DNA of 47,878 nucleotides, taken from contig CANRLS010000007.1 of NCBI GenBank assembly GCA_947631545.1, forward strand, positions 1 to 47,878, given 5' to 3'. The DNA comes from an uncultured Atopobiaceae bacterium. GTDB lineage: Bacteria > Actinomycetota > Coriobacteriia > Coriobacteriales > Atopobiaceae. The number at the start of each line of letters is the position of its first letter. Position 1 is the stretch's first letter. A program made the translations under genes and the position numbers. Positions 28,108 to 35,967 of this stretch are shown piece by piece. The notes beneath the pieces were generated by a model. That model was not told where the DNA came from. It did no database searches and saw only the letters and a list, made by a program, of their open reading frames with translations.

Positions 28108-28126
28108 CGGCCCATTGATCGGGCCG
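28108..28126 (+). other. Hairpin between rpoA and rplQ
   Basis: CGGCCC (28108-28113) and GGGCCG (28121-28126) form a 6-bp stem starting two bases after the rpoA stop. It resembles in placement the hairpin at the rplJ stop. A role in 3' end protection or differential expression of rplQ is possible. Confidence 0.4.
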
Positions 28127-28161
28127 CGAGCCTTGCGAGCGGCCTCTGGAAGGATGCGAAC

Positions 28162-28659
28162 ATGAGACACGCCAAGAAGCACGGGATGAAGCTGGGATCG
28201 AGCCCCGCCCACACCCGCGCCATAAAGAGGAACCTGGTGCGCTCGCTGCTCGAGCACGACCGCATCAAGACCACGCTCCCCAGGGCCAAGGCCATACGGG
28301 GCGACGTGGATCGCGTCATCACCTGGGCCAAGGCGGGCGACCTGCATTCCCGCCGGCTCGCCATCGCCGAGGTGGGGGACAAGGAGCTCGTGCGCGAGAC
28401 CTTCGAGAAGGCCGCCCAGGGTCTCTGGGACGGCCGTGACGGCGGGTACACGCGCATCATGAAGCTCGGTCCCCGCAAGGGCGACAACGCCGAGGTGGCC
28501 CTCATCGAGATCGTGACCGATCCGGTCATGCCCAAGAAGCCCGCCGTGGCGCCGGTGCGCCCCACCAAGGTCGCCGAGGCCAAGGCGGCGGAGCCCGGGG
28601 CCGAAGCCGACGATGCGGCGGATGCCGCCGACGAGGCCGTGCCCGGGGACGGGGCCTAG
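28162..28659 (+). CDS. rplQ: Ribosomal protein L17
   Basis: A 165-residue protein of the tunnel-exit region. The core MRHAKKHGMKLGSSPAHTRAIKRNLV and GGYTRIMKLGPRKGDNAEVALIE is typical. About 40 extra Ala/Glu/Asp-rich residues extend the C-terminus beyond the roughly 120-residue family core, a feature also seen in other actinobacterial L17 proteins. GGAAGGA precedes the ATG. Last gene of the cluster. Confidence 0.97.
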   Translation: MRHAKKHGMKLGSSPAHTRAIKRNLVRSLLEHDRIKTTLPRAKAIRGDVDRVITWAKAGDLHSRRLAIAEVGDKELVRETFEKAAQGLWDGRDGGYTRIMKLGPRKGDNAEVALIEIVTDPVMPKKPAVAPVRPTKVAEAKAAEPGAEADDAADAADEAVPGDGA

Positions 28660-28686
28660 GGCATACGAGCCAGCAGCTCAATCGCG

Positions 28687-28708
28687 AGAGGGCCCTTCGG
28701 GGCCCTCT
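28687..28708 (+). terminator. Terminator of the ribosomal cluster
   Basis: AGAGGGCCC (28687-28695) and GGGCCCTCT (28700-28708) form a perfect 9-bp stem capped by a C(UUCG)G tetraloop, the most stable kind. It is followed by TCGTTG, a weak U-run. It lies 27 bases after the rplQ stop. Confidence 0.85.
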
Positions 28709-28730
28709 TCGTTGCGCTAAGGTGAGGGAC

Positions 28731-29591
28731 ATGGCCACAGTCAAGAACACGGATGCGCTGGATGCGACCCTTGTGCTCAAGGTGGGCTATAGGGGCGGGG
28801 GCTTCTCGGGCTACGCCGAGCAGGACGATCGCGCCATCCGCACCGTGCAGGGAGAGCTCAGGCGCGCGCTCGAGACGTTCCTTCGGCGCGAGGTGGCCAT
28901 GGCCTGCGCGGGGCGCACCGATGCGGGGGTTCACGCCCAGGCCCAGTACGTGAGCGTCCCCGTGACCGGCGAGGAGCGCGAGCGCCTCTCCGCGAGGAGG
29001 ATCCTTTCGGCGCTTCAGGCGCTCACGCCGGATGACATCGCCATCCGCGAGGTGCTGGCGGCGCCTCGGGGCTTCTCGGCGCGATTCGACGCGCGTGAGC
29101 GGCTCTACCGCTATCGCATCGTGTGCGGGAGCGCGCCGGCGCTCCTCTGGGACGTGGCCTGGTGGCATCGGGAGCCCCTCGATGTCGATGCCATGGAACG
29201 GGCCGCCCGCTCGCTCGTGGGAGAGCAGGACTTCAAGAGCTTCTGCAAGGCGAGCTCCGCGGTGGGCGCCCCAACGATGCGAACCGTCAAGGGCGTCTCC
29301 TTCGCCGAGGGGCGGGAGCTCGGCGAGGACGTCATCGCGTTCTTCATCACCGCGAGCTCGTTCCTGCACACCATGGTTCGGACGATCGTGGGATCGCTCG
29401 CGCTCGTGGGCGAGGGGAGGCGAGATCCCGCGTGGCTCGCCGAGGTCATCGCCGCGCGCGATCGGAGAGCCGCCGGCCCCACGGCCCCCGCCAAGGGCCT
29501 TGTGCTCGAGGGCGTGGGCTATGGGGACGGCGCCCTCGCCCCCTGGGACGAGCGGGATGGGCATCCGCGGGAACTCCGGCTCGTTCCATGA
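28731..29591 (+). CDS. truA: tRNA pseudouridine(38-40) synthase
   Basis: A 286-residue enzyme that isomerises uridines 38-40 in the anticodon arm. The catalytic aspartate is D64 in GRTDAGVHAQAQ, and the second conserved part SARFDARERLYRYRI with the tyrosine that stacks on the target base is present. The ATG at 28731 is preferred over the GTG at 28722 because AGGTGAGG lies just before the ATG. The gene follows the cluster terminator, and its stop overlaps the start of the next gene (ATGA). Confidence 0.95.
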   Translation: MATVKNTDALDATLVLKVGYRGGGFSGYAEQDDRAIRTVQGELRRALETFLRREVAMACAGRTDAGVHAQAQYVSVPVTGEERERLSARRILSALQALTPDDIAIREVLAAPRGFSARFDARERLYRYRIVCGSAPALLWDVAWWHREPLDVDAMERAARSLVGEQDFKSFCKASSAVGAPTMRTVKGVSFAEGRELGEDVIAFFITASSFLHTMVRTIVGSLALVGEGRRDPAWLAEVIAARDRRAAGPTAPAKGLVLEGVGYGDGALAPWDERDGHPRELRLVP

Positions 29592-30637
29592 GCTTCTGGG
29601 AGGTCATTTGGGAGGGCCTTGTCGACGCCGTGGGCGATACCGCCACGCTCGTGCCCTTCCTCTTCGCCACGTACGTGGCCATGGAGGCGCTCGAGCACGC
29701 CGGCCTCGAGCGCTCGCGTCGGCTCGTGTCCAAGGCGGGCAGGGCCGGCCCCGCCGTGGGGGCGCTCCTGGGCGCCGTGCCCCAATGCGGGTTCGCCGCC
29801 ATGGCCGCGACGCTCTATGCCGTCCGCGTCGTCACGCTCGGCACCCTCATCGCCGTGATGCTCTCCACATCCGATGAGATGCTGCCGGTCTTCGTGGCCA
29901 ACGGGGCTCCCGCTCAGATGATCTTCGCCATCGTGGGCTTCAAGATCGTCGTGGGGATCGTCGCCGGCTTCCTCGTCGATGGAGCGGTGCGCGTCTGGCG
30001 GGGGCCGGAGCCATCGCCGAAGATCCACGAGCTCTGCGAGCGCGAGGGGTGCCCCTGCGATGGGATCGGCGAGGAGCGCGCTGCGGAGTCCCCGCTCGAT
30101 GCCTGCGGTCGCCCCTGCCGCGAGGGGGAGGAAGCCCCGTCCGATGGCCTGCGCGACCACGCGGAGGCGGCTGCCGACGGCCACGCACACGACCACGGCC
30201 ACGACCGCGGGCGCGGCGAGGGCAGGTGGCCCGTCTTCCGGGGCATCGCGTTGGCCGCGCTCCACCACACGGTCCAGGTGACCCTCTTCATCCTCGCCAT
30301 CACCTTCGCCCTCGACCTCGTCCTCGAGGGCGTGGGCGACGAGGCCATCGCCACCTACCTCATCGCGCATCCCTCCCAGGCGGTCGTGGTCTCGGGCGTC
30401 GTGGGACTCATCCCCAACTGCGCGGCGAGCGTCATCATCTCCCAGCTCTTCCTCGACGGCGCCTTGGGATCCGGGGCGCTCATCTCGGGGCTCCTCGTGA
30501 GCGCGGGGGTCTCGCTCCTCGTGCTCTTCCGCACCGATCGCTCGTGGGGGAGGGACTTCGCCGTGTGCGCCATCCTCGTCGCCGTCGGCATCGTCTGCGG
30601 CATCGCCGTGAACCTCTCCGGTTTCAGCTTCGCCTAG
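29588..30637 (+). CDS. Putative metal exporter permease (ArsP_2/10-TM heavy-metal type)
   Basis: A 349-residue integral membrane protein in two hydrophobic halves around a hydrophilic loop at about residues 135-213. The paired segments GALLGAVPQCGFAAMAATLY and GVVGLIPNCAASVIISQLF, one per half, match the pattern of the putative manganese transporter/arsenic efflux family. The loop is rich in possible metal ligands: Cys150, Cys155, Cys157, a later CGRPC, and alternating histidines 199, 201, 203 and 205. The start overlaps the truA stop, so the two are translationally coupled. Family assignment is fairly sure; the substrate is unknown. Confidence 0.75.
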   Translation: MSFWEVIWEGLVDAVGDTATLVPFLFATYVAMEALEHAGLERSRRLVSKAGRAGPAVGALLGAVPQCGFAAMAATLYAVRVVTLGTLIAVMLSTSDEMLPVFVANGAPAQMIFAIVGFKIVVGIVAGFLVDGAVRVWRGPEPSPKIHELCEREGCPCDGIGEERAAESPLDACGRPCREGEEAPSDGLRDHAEAAADGHAHDHGHDRGRGEGRWPVFRGIALAALHHTVQVTLFILAITFALDLVLEGVGDEAIATYLIAHPSQAVVVSGVVGLIPNCAASVIISQLFLDGALGSGALISGLLVSAGVSLLVLFRTDRSWGRDFAVCAILVAVGIVCGIAVNLSGFSFA

Positions 30638-30815
30638 GCCCTGGGCGCGAACGGGCTCTGAAGGCCTCGCCCCTCCTCGCCATCTCCATCCATACGTGGG
30701 CGGTCTGTGATGGCCGCCCGCCAGCGTCCTCGCAGCATGGAGGGACTGCTACTCTCTGCTGCATGGCGCATCGCGCGCCCGGTTGCCCTCCCGGGAGAAA
30801 GGCCCTCCGCCGTCC

Positions 30816-31886
30816 ATGACGCCCAAGGAGCCCACAGTCACCGTCATCATGCCGGCGTACAACGTCGAGGACTACATCGCTCGCGCGGTGGAGTCGGTGC
30901 GCGCGCAGACGCTCCGGGACTTCGAGCTCATCGTCGTCGATGACGGCTCCACCGATCGCACCGGCCAGATCCTCGACCGCATCGCCGAGCGCGACTGGCG
31001 CCTCGAGGTGATCCACACCGAGAACGCCGGCGCCCCCGCGGCCCGCAACCTCGCCCTCGACAGGGCTCGCGGCCGCTGGGTGGCCTTCTTCGACGCCGAT
31101 GACTGGGCGGAGCCCCAGATGCTCGAGGAAGAGGTGGCCTTCGCCGAGGCCAACGACCTCGAGCTCGCGATCAGCGGGTTCGTCATCGAGACGCACTGGG
31201 GCGAGTACGGCGAATACGACTCGGAGGAGAAGTTCGCCGACACCAGCGTCTACGCCGACGTGAGGGACTTCCACAGGAGCGCGCACCGGCTCTTCGACGA
31301 GAACCTCCTCTACACGCCCTGGAACAAGCTCTTCCTGAGGAGCCGCATCGAGGAGCTGGGCCTGCGATTCCGCGACACCTTCTGGGACGACTTCCCCTTC
31401 GTCCTCGACTACCTCCGCGACGTCTCGCGCGTGGGCGTGCTGGGCCAGTGCTACTACCATTTCCAGCGCTCCCGAGCCGAGAGCGAGACCTCGCGCTGGC
31501 GCCCGGACATGTACGAGAAGCGCGAGGAGGAGCACGGTTGGATGCTCGACCTCCTCGAGCACTGGAACCTCTCCGACGACCCGGCCTCCCGCGAGATGGT
31601 GCAGCGGCGTTACATCGAGCGGCTCGTGGGCTGCATCGAGAACGTCTGCGAGCCCGCCTGTGAGCTCGGCGCCGAGGAGCGCCGTGAGCTGGTGCGCCAG
31701 ATGATCTCCTCGGAGCGGGCGCAGCAGGCCGTGGTGGAGGCCGAGCCCCGTTCGACGATGATGCGCGTCATGCTCTGGCCCATCCGCCGCAAGAACGTGG
31801 GCCTCGCGCTCAGCGAGGGAAAGTTCATCGCGTTCGTGAAGCGCAACAACGGCCGCATGTTCGCGACGCTCAAGGCGAGTCGATAG
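30816..31886 (+). CDS. Family 2 glycosyltransferase
   Basis: A 356-residue GT-A fold enzyme, probably cytoplasmic, transferring a sugar from a nucleotide donor to a surface polymer or lipid. The N-terminal domain shows VIMPAYNVEDYIARAVESV, the nucleotide-binding VVDDGSTDRTGQ, and the DXD-type FFDADDW near residue 94. The acceptor half has no recognised signature. The ATG at 30816 is chosen; an in-frame TTG at 30783 would add 11 residues. It stands alone between the permease and the FKBP gene, so its pathway is unclear. Confidence 0.85.
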   Translation: MTPKEPTVTVIMPAYNVEDYIARAVESVRAQTLRDFELIVVDDGSTDRTGQILDRIAERDWRLEVIHTENAGAPAARNLALDRARGRWVAFFDADDWAEPQMLEEEVAFAEANDLELAISGFVIETHWGEYGEYDSEEKFADTSVYADVRDFHRSAHRLFDENLLYTPWNKLFLRSRIEELGLRFRDTFWDDFPFVLDYLRDVSRVGVLGQCYYHFQRSRAESETSRWRPDMYEKREEEHGWMLDLLEHWNLSDDPASREMVQRRYIERLVGCIENVCEPACELGAEERRELVRQMISSERAQQAVVEAEPRSTMMRVMLWPIRRKNVGLALSEGKFIAFVKRNNGRMFATLKASR

Positions 31887-31978
31887 CCGACCGTCGCCTG
31901 GGACTCGCGCGGCGCCCCGTCTCGGCGCGGACAGAGCCCGTCGCCCGTCTTCACCTGTCGCCCTCCGAGGCGGTTTCC

Positions 31979-31984
31979 TACACT
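31979..31984 (+). promoter_or_regulatory. Likely -10 of the FKBP gene
   Basis: TACACT fits the TAnnnT pattern and is placed about 30 bases before the ATG, with GGAAGGGG between them. No good -35 is visible at 16-18 bp. Confidence 0.4.
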
Positions 31985-32013
31985 GGAGGCAAACAGATCG
32001 GAAGGGGATGCCC

Positions 32014-32445
32014 ATGGCTCATGAGGGCAAGAAGGTGAAGGTCCACTACCGGGGGACCCTCACGGACGGCACGCAGTTCGACAGCTCCTACGACCGCGGC
32101 GAGCCGCTCGAGTTCACCGTGGGCGCGGGCATGATGATCGCCGGCTTCGACGAGGCCGTGGCCGACATGGCGGTGGGCGAGAAGCGCACGGTGACGCTCG
32201 CGCCCGAGAAGGCCTACGGCACCCGCCAAGACGAGCTCGTGGTGAGCTTCCCGAAGGAGCAGGTGCCCAACATGGCCCAGCTCAAGGTGGGTGACACCAT
32301 CTACCTGCGCTCGCCCCTCGGAGCGCCGGTGCCCGCCAAGGTCATCTCCACGGGCGAGCGGCTCGTCGCGGACGCCAACCACGAGCTCGCCGGCAAGACC
32401 CTCGTCTTCGAGATCGAGCTCCTCGAGGTGGGGGACGAGTCGTAG
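32014..32445 (+). CDS. FKBP-type peptidyl-prolyl isomerase, SlyD-like
   Basis: A 143-residue cytoplasmic foldase. The FKBP core [21 protein letters not shown], then a flap-inserted chaperone domain beginning [19 protein letters not shown], then return to the core at [18 protein letters not shown], matches SlyD architecture. The His/Cys-rich metal-binding tail of E. coli SlyD is absent (ends GDES). The ATG at 32014 is preferred to 32008 because GGAAGGGG directly abuts the earlier codon. Confidence 0.9.
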   Translation: MAHEGKKVKVHYRGTLTDGTQFDSSYDRGEPLEFTVGAGMMIAGFDEAVADMAVGEKRTVTLAPEKAYGTRQDELVVSFPKEQVPNMAQLKVGDTIYLRSPLGAPVPAKVISTGERLVADANHELAGKTLVFEIELLEVGDES

Positions 32446-32456
32446 GCGATCCCTCG

Positions 32457-32510
32457 CTCGCACCCGAGCGCGCGCCTTGGAGGCGCGAGCGCTGCAGCGC
32501 CTCGGGCGAG
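32457..32510 (+). terminator. Branched stem-loop after the FKBP gene
   Basis: CTCGC..CCGAG (32457-32468) can pair with CTCGGGCGAG (32501-32510), and a perfect inner hairpin CGCGCC (32471-32476) with GGCGCG (32482-32487) lies within. It follows the FKBP stop by about 12 bases and may end that transcript. No T-run follows. Confidence 0.4.
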
Positions 32511-32573
32511 GTGGGAGAATCGGGGCGTTCGCACGGGCGCTCCCGCGCCGCGACTGACGACGACAGGGGAACC

Positions 32574-33272
32574 ATGACTTCACGCATCAAGCACCTTTGG
32601 CCATTGCTCGGGCTCTTCCTCGGCGCGCTCCTGGTGGGCGTGGCCCTCGCGGGCTGCCAGGCCGCCGGCACGACGACCAACGACGAGGGCGAGTCCGTGA
32701 TCGAACCGACGACCGAGGCCGACGAGGAGGCCGAGGACCAGACTGTGGAGGCAGCGGAAATGGGAGAGGTCTACGACGTCACCATCAAGGTGAAGGACTA
32801 CGGCACCATCGAGGCCCAGCTCTATCCGGAGGTGGCGCCCCAGACGGTGGAGAACTTCGTGAAGCTCGCCAAGGAGGGCTTCTACGACGGGCTCACCTTC
32901 CATCGCATCATGGACGGCTTCATGATCCAGGGCGGCGACCCCACGGGCACCGGCATGGGCGGCTCCGACGAGAACGTGGTGGGCGAGTTCGCCGCCAACG
33001 GCTACGACAACCCGCTCTCCCACACCCGGGGCGTGCTCTCCATGGCTCGTGCGAACGATCCCAACAGCGCGAGCTCGCAGTTCTTCATCGTCCAGAGCGA
33101 CAGCGAGTTCCTCGACGGCAACTACGCCGCCTTCGGCAAGGTGACGAGCGGCATGGACGTCGTGGACAAGATCTGCGAGGACGCCCAGCCGACCGACAAC
33201 AACGGCACCATCCCCGCGAGCGAGCAGCCGGTGATCGAGTCCATCACCGTGACGGGCCCCGTCGAGCAGTAG
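32574..33272 (+). CDS. Cyclophilin-type peptidyl-prolyl isomerase lipoprotein
   Basis: A 232-residue exported foldase. The signal peptide (MTSRIKHLW, then a hydrophobic stretch) ends in lipobox ALAGC with Cys28 as the lipidated residue, followed by an acidic linker to about residue 65. The cyclophilin domain carries [15 protein letters not shown] and SASSQFFIV, including the catalytic arginine and the Gln/Phe pocket residues. The Trp and His of eukaryotic cyclophilins are replaced ([12 protein letters not shown]). It likely assists folding of secreted proteins at the outer face of the membrane. Confidence 0.92.
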   Translation: MTSRIKHLWPLLGLFLGALLVGVALAGCQAAGTTTNDEGESVIEPTTEADEEAEDQTVEAAEMGEVYDVTIKVKDYGTIEAQLYPEVAPQTVENFVKLAKEGFYDGLTFHRIMDGFMIQGGDPTGTGMGGSDENVVGEFAANGYDNPLSHTRGVLSMARANDPNSASSQFFIVQSDSEFLDGNYAAFGKVTSGMDVVDKICEDAQPTDNNGTIPASEQPVIESITVTGPVEQ

Positions 33273-33311
33273 GCGCGGGAGGCCGGCCTGGAACCGGTTG
33301 GAACGAGACCC

Positions 33312-33366
33312 GGAGCGGCTGGCGCGCTCGGAGTCCTCGGGGTTCTCTGGCGGCACCGGCCGCTCC
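33312..33366. terminator. Stem-loop between convergent genes
   Basis: GGAGCGGC (33312-33319) and GCCGCTCC (33359-33366) form a perfect 8-bp stem with a 39-base loop, followed on the + side by GTTGTGTTGG. It lies between the cyclophilin and glycosylase stops and could serve both strands. Confidence 0.45.
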
Positions 33367-33377
33367 GTTGTGTTGGC

Positions 33378-33875
33378 CTAGAGATAGTCGAGGATGACGG
33401 AGTAGGCCTCCACGAGGTCGGGAAGGCGCCAGGCGGCGTTGGCCGGGCTCGTGGAGGGAAGGACGGTGATGGGCCGGCCGAAGCGCCCTTCGCTGTAGCG
33501 CCGGTAGAGCTGGCCCGATTTGGCGCCCGTGGCGAAGAGCGCTTGGATGGGGGCATGGTCGAGCACGGCGGAAAGGTCCGCCGGCACGACGTTCCTGATG
33601 CTCGCATCGCTCGCGCCCACGATGTCGCACTCCTCGATCACGTCCCAGATCGCGACGCCGTGGGCGAGGGCCATCGCCCTCTTGCCCTCCGCGCTCTTCG
33701 GGAGCTCCTCGCCGAAGAGCGTCGCCAGGACGGGCCAGAAGCGGTTCCGCGGGTGGCCATAGGGAAGTCCCACCTCCCGCGCCTTGGGGGAGGGAAGCGT
33801 GCCCAGCATGAGCACGCGGCTCCGTTCGTCGAAGATCGGCCCGAAGGGGTGGACGACGTGCGTGGGCTCGGCCAT
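33378..33875 (-). CDS. Hypoxanthine/uracil-type DNA glycosylase
   Basis: A 165-residue protein of the uracil-DNA glycosylase superfamily, most like the deoxyinosine (hypoxanthine) glycosylase group that excises deaminated bases. The segments LGTLPSPKAREVGLPYGHPR followed by NRFW near the N-terminus and VLPSTSPANA near the C-terminus match that group's two active-site motifs; the asparagine in HPRNRFW is the likely key residue. AAGGAG precedes the ATG at 33875. It is divergent from the TetR gene, sharing 123 bp of upstream DNA. Confidence 0.85.
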   Translation of the reverse strand: MAEPTHVVHPFGPIFDERSRVLMLGTLPSPKAREVGLPYGHPRNRFWPVLATLFGEELPKSAEGKRAMALAHGVAIWDVIEECDIVGASDASIRNVVPADLSAVLDHAPIQALFATGAKSGQLYRRYSEGRFGRPITVLPSTSPANAAWRLPDLVEAYSVILDYL

Positions 33876-33986
33876 GGGCGCTCCTTCCCGCATCGCTTCC
33901 GAAGGCGCTCCGAGCGGCGCGATCCCCCTTTCAACAGCGCTGAACGGTGCGAGAGGGTGACGGGCCGTCTCTAAGGTGTTCCCTGC

Positions 33987-33992
33987 TAGCCT
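33987..33992 (+). promoter_or_regulatory. -10 element for a possibly leaderless tetR
   Basis: TAGCCT (TAnnnT pattern) ends seven bases before the ATG at 33999, the distance expected between a -10 and a transcription start. No Shine-Dalgarno is present in between. This suggests that the mRNA begins at the start codon. Confidence 0.45.
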
Positions 33993-33998
33993 AACGAT

Positions 33999-34646
33999 AT
34001 GACCACGGACGACTTCATACGGGCGCGCACGCCGGAGCAGAAGGCCCAGCGGATGGCGGAGATCAAGGCCGCCACGGCCGAGCAGTTCGCCTCCATCCCC
34101 TATCACGAGGTGACGCTCACCACCATCGCGATGGCCCTCGGATGGTCGCGCGGGAACCTCTACAAGTACGTGGCCACCAAGGAGGAGATCTTCCTCGGCC
34201 TCTACGAGGATGCCTTCGACGCGCTGCTCGACGAGCTCGAGCGCGTGACGGTGGGGCTCTCCGCCGGCGACGTCGACGCCTTCGCCCGCGCCATCGCCGA
34301 TGCGAGCGATGCCAACGGCGACTTCCTCTGCTACGAGAGGCTCCTCTCCCAGGTGATCGAGGCGAACGTCACGCTCGAGCGGCTCACGGAGTTCAAGCGG
34401 CGCATGATCGTAAGGCTCTCGCGCCTGGATGCCGTCTTCGCCCGCTGCCTGCCCGAAGCCAGCGCCAAGGAGCTCTACGACCTCACCCATGCCTACCGAA
34501 ACGAGGCGGCGGGGCTCTACACCATGATCGAGTGCGGCGACCTCGTGCGCGAGGCGATGAAGCGCGCGGGCATGGAAGAGCCGGCCCTCGACTTCTCTCG
34601 CGACCTGGCGGACTTCCTCCGCCGACTCATCGCGAGCTATCGCTGA
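33999..34646 (+). CDS. TetR-family transcriptional regulator
   Basis: A 215-residue regulator. The N-terminal helix-turn-helix is VTLTTIAMALGWSRGNLYKYVATKEEIFLGLYEDAF (about 37-72), the classic TetR pattern; the C-terminal ligand domain resembles the TetR_C_7-like group by general appearance only. The ligand is unknown. It lies divergent from the DNA glycosylase gene and upstream of icd, where a palindrome overlaps the -10; either could be a target. No ribosome binding site is seen before the ATG. Confidence 0.9.
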   Translation: MTTDDFIRARTPEQKAQRMAEIKAATAEQFASIPYHEVTLTTIAMALGWSRGNLYKYVATKEEIFLGLYEDAFDALLDELERVTVGLSAGDVDAFARAIADASDANGDFLCYERLLSQVIEANVTLERLTEFKRRMIVRLSRLDAVFARCLPEASAKELYDLTHAYRNEAAGLYTMIECGDLVREAMKRAGMEEPALDFSRDLADFLRRLIASYR

Positions 34647-34698
34647 CGGGGATTACGGGCGCGAGTCGGTTCCGTCCCGCAGCTCCCGCTCCCCATGC

Positions 34699-34717
34699 GC
34701 TCGCTAGAATAGCGAGC
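34699..34717 (+). promoter_or_regulatory. Palindrome over the icd -10
   Basis: GCTCGCT (34699-34705) and AGCGAGC (34711-34717) are perfect inverted arms around AGAAT. The -10-like TAGAAT occupies 34705-34710, exactly in the centre. A protein bound here would block the promoter. A -35 is not evident, which would suit an activated or repressed promoter. Confidence 0.5.
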
Positions 34718-34740
34718 GTCGCCGATGCGAAGGAGCTCCC

Positions 34741-35964
34741 ATGCCTGCCGATGCCGCTTCCAAGATCCAGATGAAGACGCCGCTCGTCGAGATGGACGGC
34801 GACGAGATGACGCGAATCATCTGGCAGCTCATCAAGGATGAGCTCATCTGCCCCTTCGTGGAGCTCAAGAGCGAGTACTTCGACCTCGGGCTCGAGCACA
34901 GGGACGAGACGGACGATCAGGTGACGGTCGAGGCGGCCGAGGCCACCAAGCGCCTGGGCGTCGCCGTGAAGTGCGCCACCATCACCCCCAACGCCCAGCG
35001 CGTGGAGGAGTACCACCTGAAGGAGATGTGGAAGAGCCCCAACGGCACCATCCGCGCCATCCTCGACGGCACGGTCTTCCGCGCTCCCATCACGGTGGCG
35101 GGCATCGAGCCCAATGTGCGCAGCTGGAAGAGGCCCATCACCATCGCCCGCCACGCCTACGGCGACGTCTATCGCAATGCGGAGCTCCGCATCGATGAGC
35201 CCGGCACGGTGGAGCTCGTCTACACCAAGAAGAGCGGCGGCGAAGTGCGCGTGCCCGTCTTCGAATTCAGCGGCCCGGGCGTGGTTCAGGGGACCCACAA
35301 CCTCGACGCCTCCATCGAGAGCTTCGCTCGGAGCTGCTTCGGCTATGCGCTCGACACGCATCAGGACCTGTGGTTCGCCACCAAGGACACCATCTCCAAG
35401 ACCTACGACCATCGCTTCAAGGACATCTTCCAGGCCATCTTCGACGCCGAGTTCGCCGAGCGGTTCGAGGAGGCGGGGATCGAGTACTTCTACACCCTCA
35501 TCGACGACGCGGTGGCGCGCGTCATGAAGGCCGAGGGCGGCTTCATCTGGGCCTGCAAGAACTACGACGGCGATGTGATGAGCGACATGGTGAGCTCGGC
35601 CGCGGGATCGCTCGCGATGATGACGAGCGTGCTCGTCTCTCCCACGGGCGTCTACGAGTACGAGGCCGCGCACGGGACCGTCCAGCGCCACTACTACAGG
35701 CACCTGGCGGGAGAAGAGACCTCCACCAACTCCGTGGCGACGATCTTCGCCTGGTCGGGAGCGCTCCGCAAGCGCGGCGAGCTGGATGGGACGCCGGAGC
35801 TCATGGCCTTCGCCGACGCGCTCGAGCGCGCTACGCTCGACACCATCGAAGCCGGGGAGATGACGGGCGATCTGGCCCGCATCACCACGCTCGAAGACCC
35901 GGTGACGCTATCAACGAGCGAATTCATCGAGGCCGTGGCGGGAAGGCTCGCGAAGGCGCTGTAG
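34741..35964 (+). CDS. icd: NADP-dependent isocitrate dehydrogenase
   Basis: A 407-residue enzyme of the eukaryote-like homodimeric class, converting isocitrate to 2-oxoglutarate with NADPH production. Conserved parts are [19 protein letters not shown], the substrate-binding [16 protein letters not shown], the metal-binding [24 protein letters not shown] and [11 protein letters not shown] near the cofactor site. Ribosome binding site GAAGGAG is six bases upstream. It stands alone, so its main role is probably 2-oxoglutarate for glutamate synthesis plus NADPH. Its stop lies three bases from the stop of the convergent asparaginase gene. Confidence 0.96.
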   Translation: MPADAASKIQMKTPLVEMDGDEMTRIIWQLIKDELICPFVELKSEYFDLGLEHRDETDDQVTVEAAEATKRLGVAVKCATITPNAQRVEEYHLKEMWKSPNGTIRAILDGTVFRAPITVAGIEPNVRSWKRPITIARHAYGDVYRNAELRIDEPGTVELVYTKKSGGEVRVPVFEFSGPGVVQGTHNLDASIESFARSCFGYALDTHQDLWFATKDTISKTYDHRFKDIFQAIFDAEFAERFEEAGIEYFYTLIDDAVARVMKAEGGFIWACKNYDGDVMSDMVSSAAGSLAMMTSVLVSPTGVYEYEAAHGTVQRHYYRHLAGEETSTNSVATIFAWSGALRKRGELDGTPELMAFADALERATLDTIEAGEMTGDLARITTLEDPVTLSTSEFIEAVAGRLAKAL

Positions 35965-35967
35965 CCG

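Noticed and set aside
33930-33946. TTCAACAGCGCTGAACG as a TetR operator
   Set aside because: The arms are offset by two bases and the dyad is too imperfect to claim; recorded only as a weak candidate.
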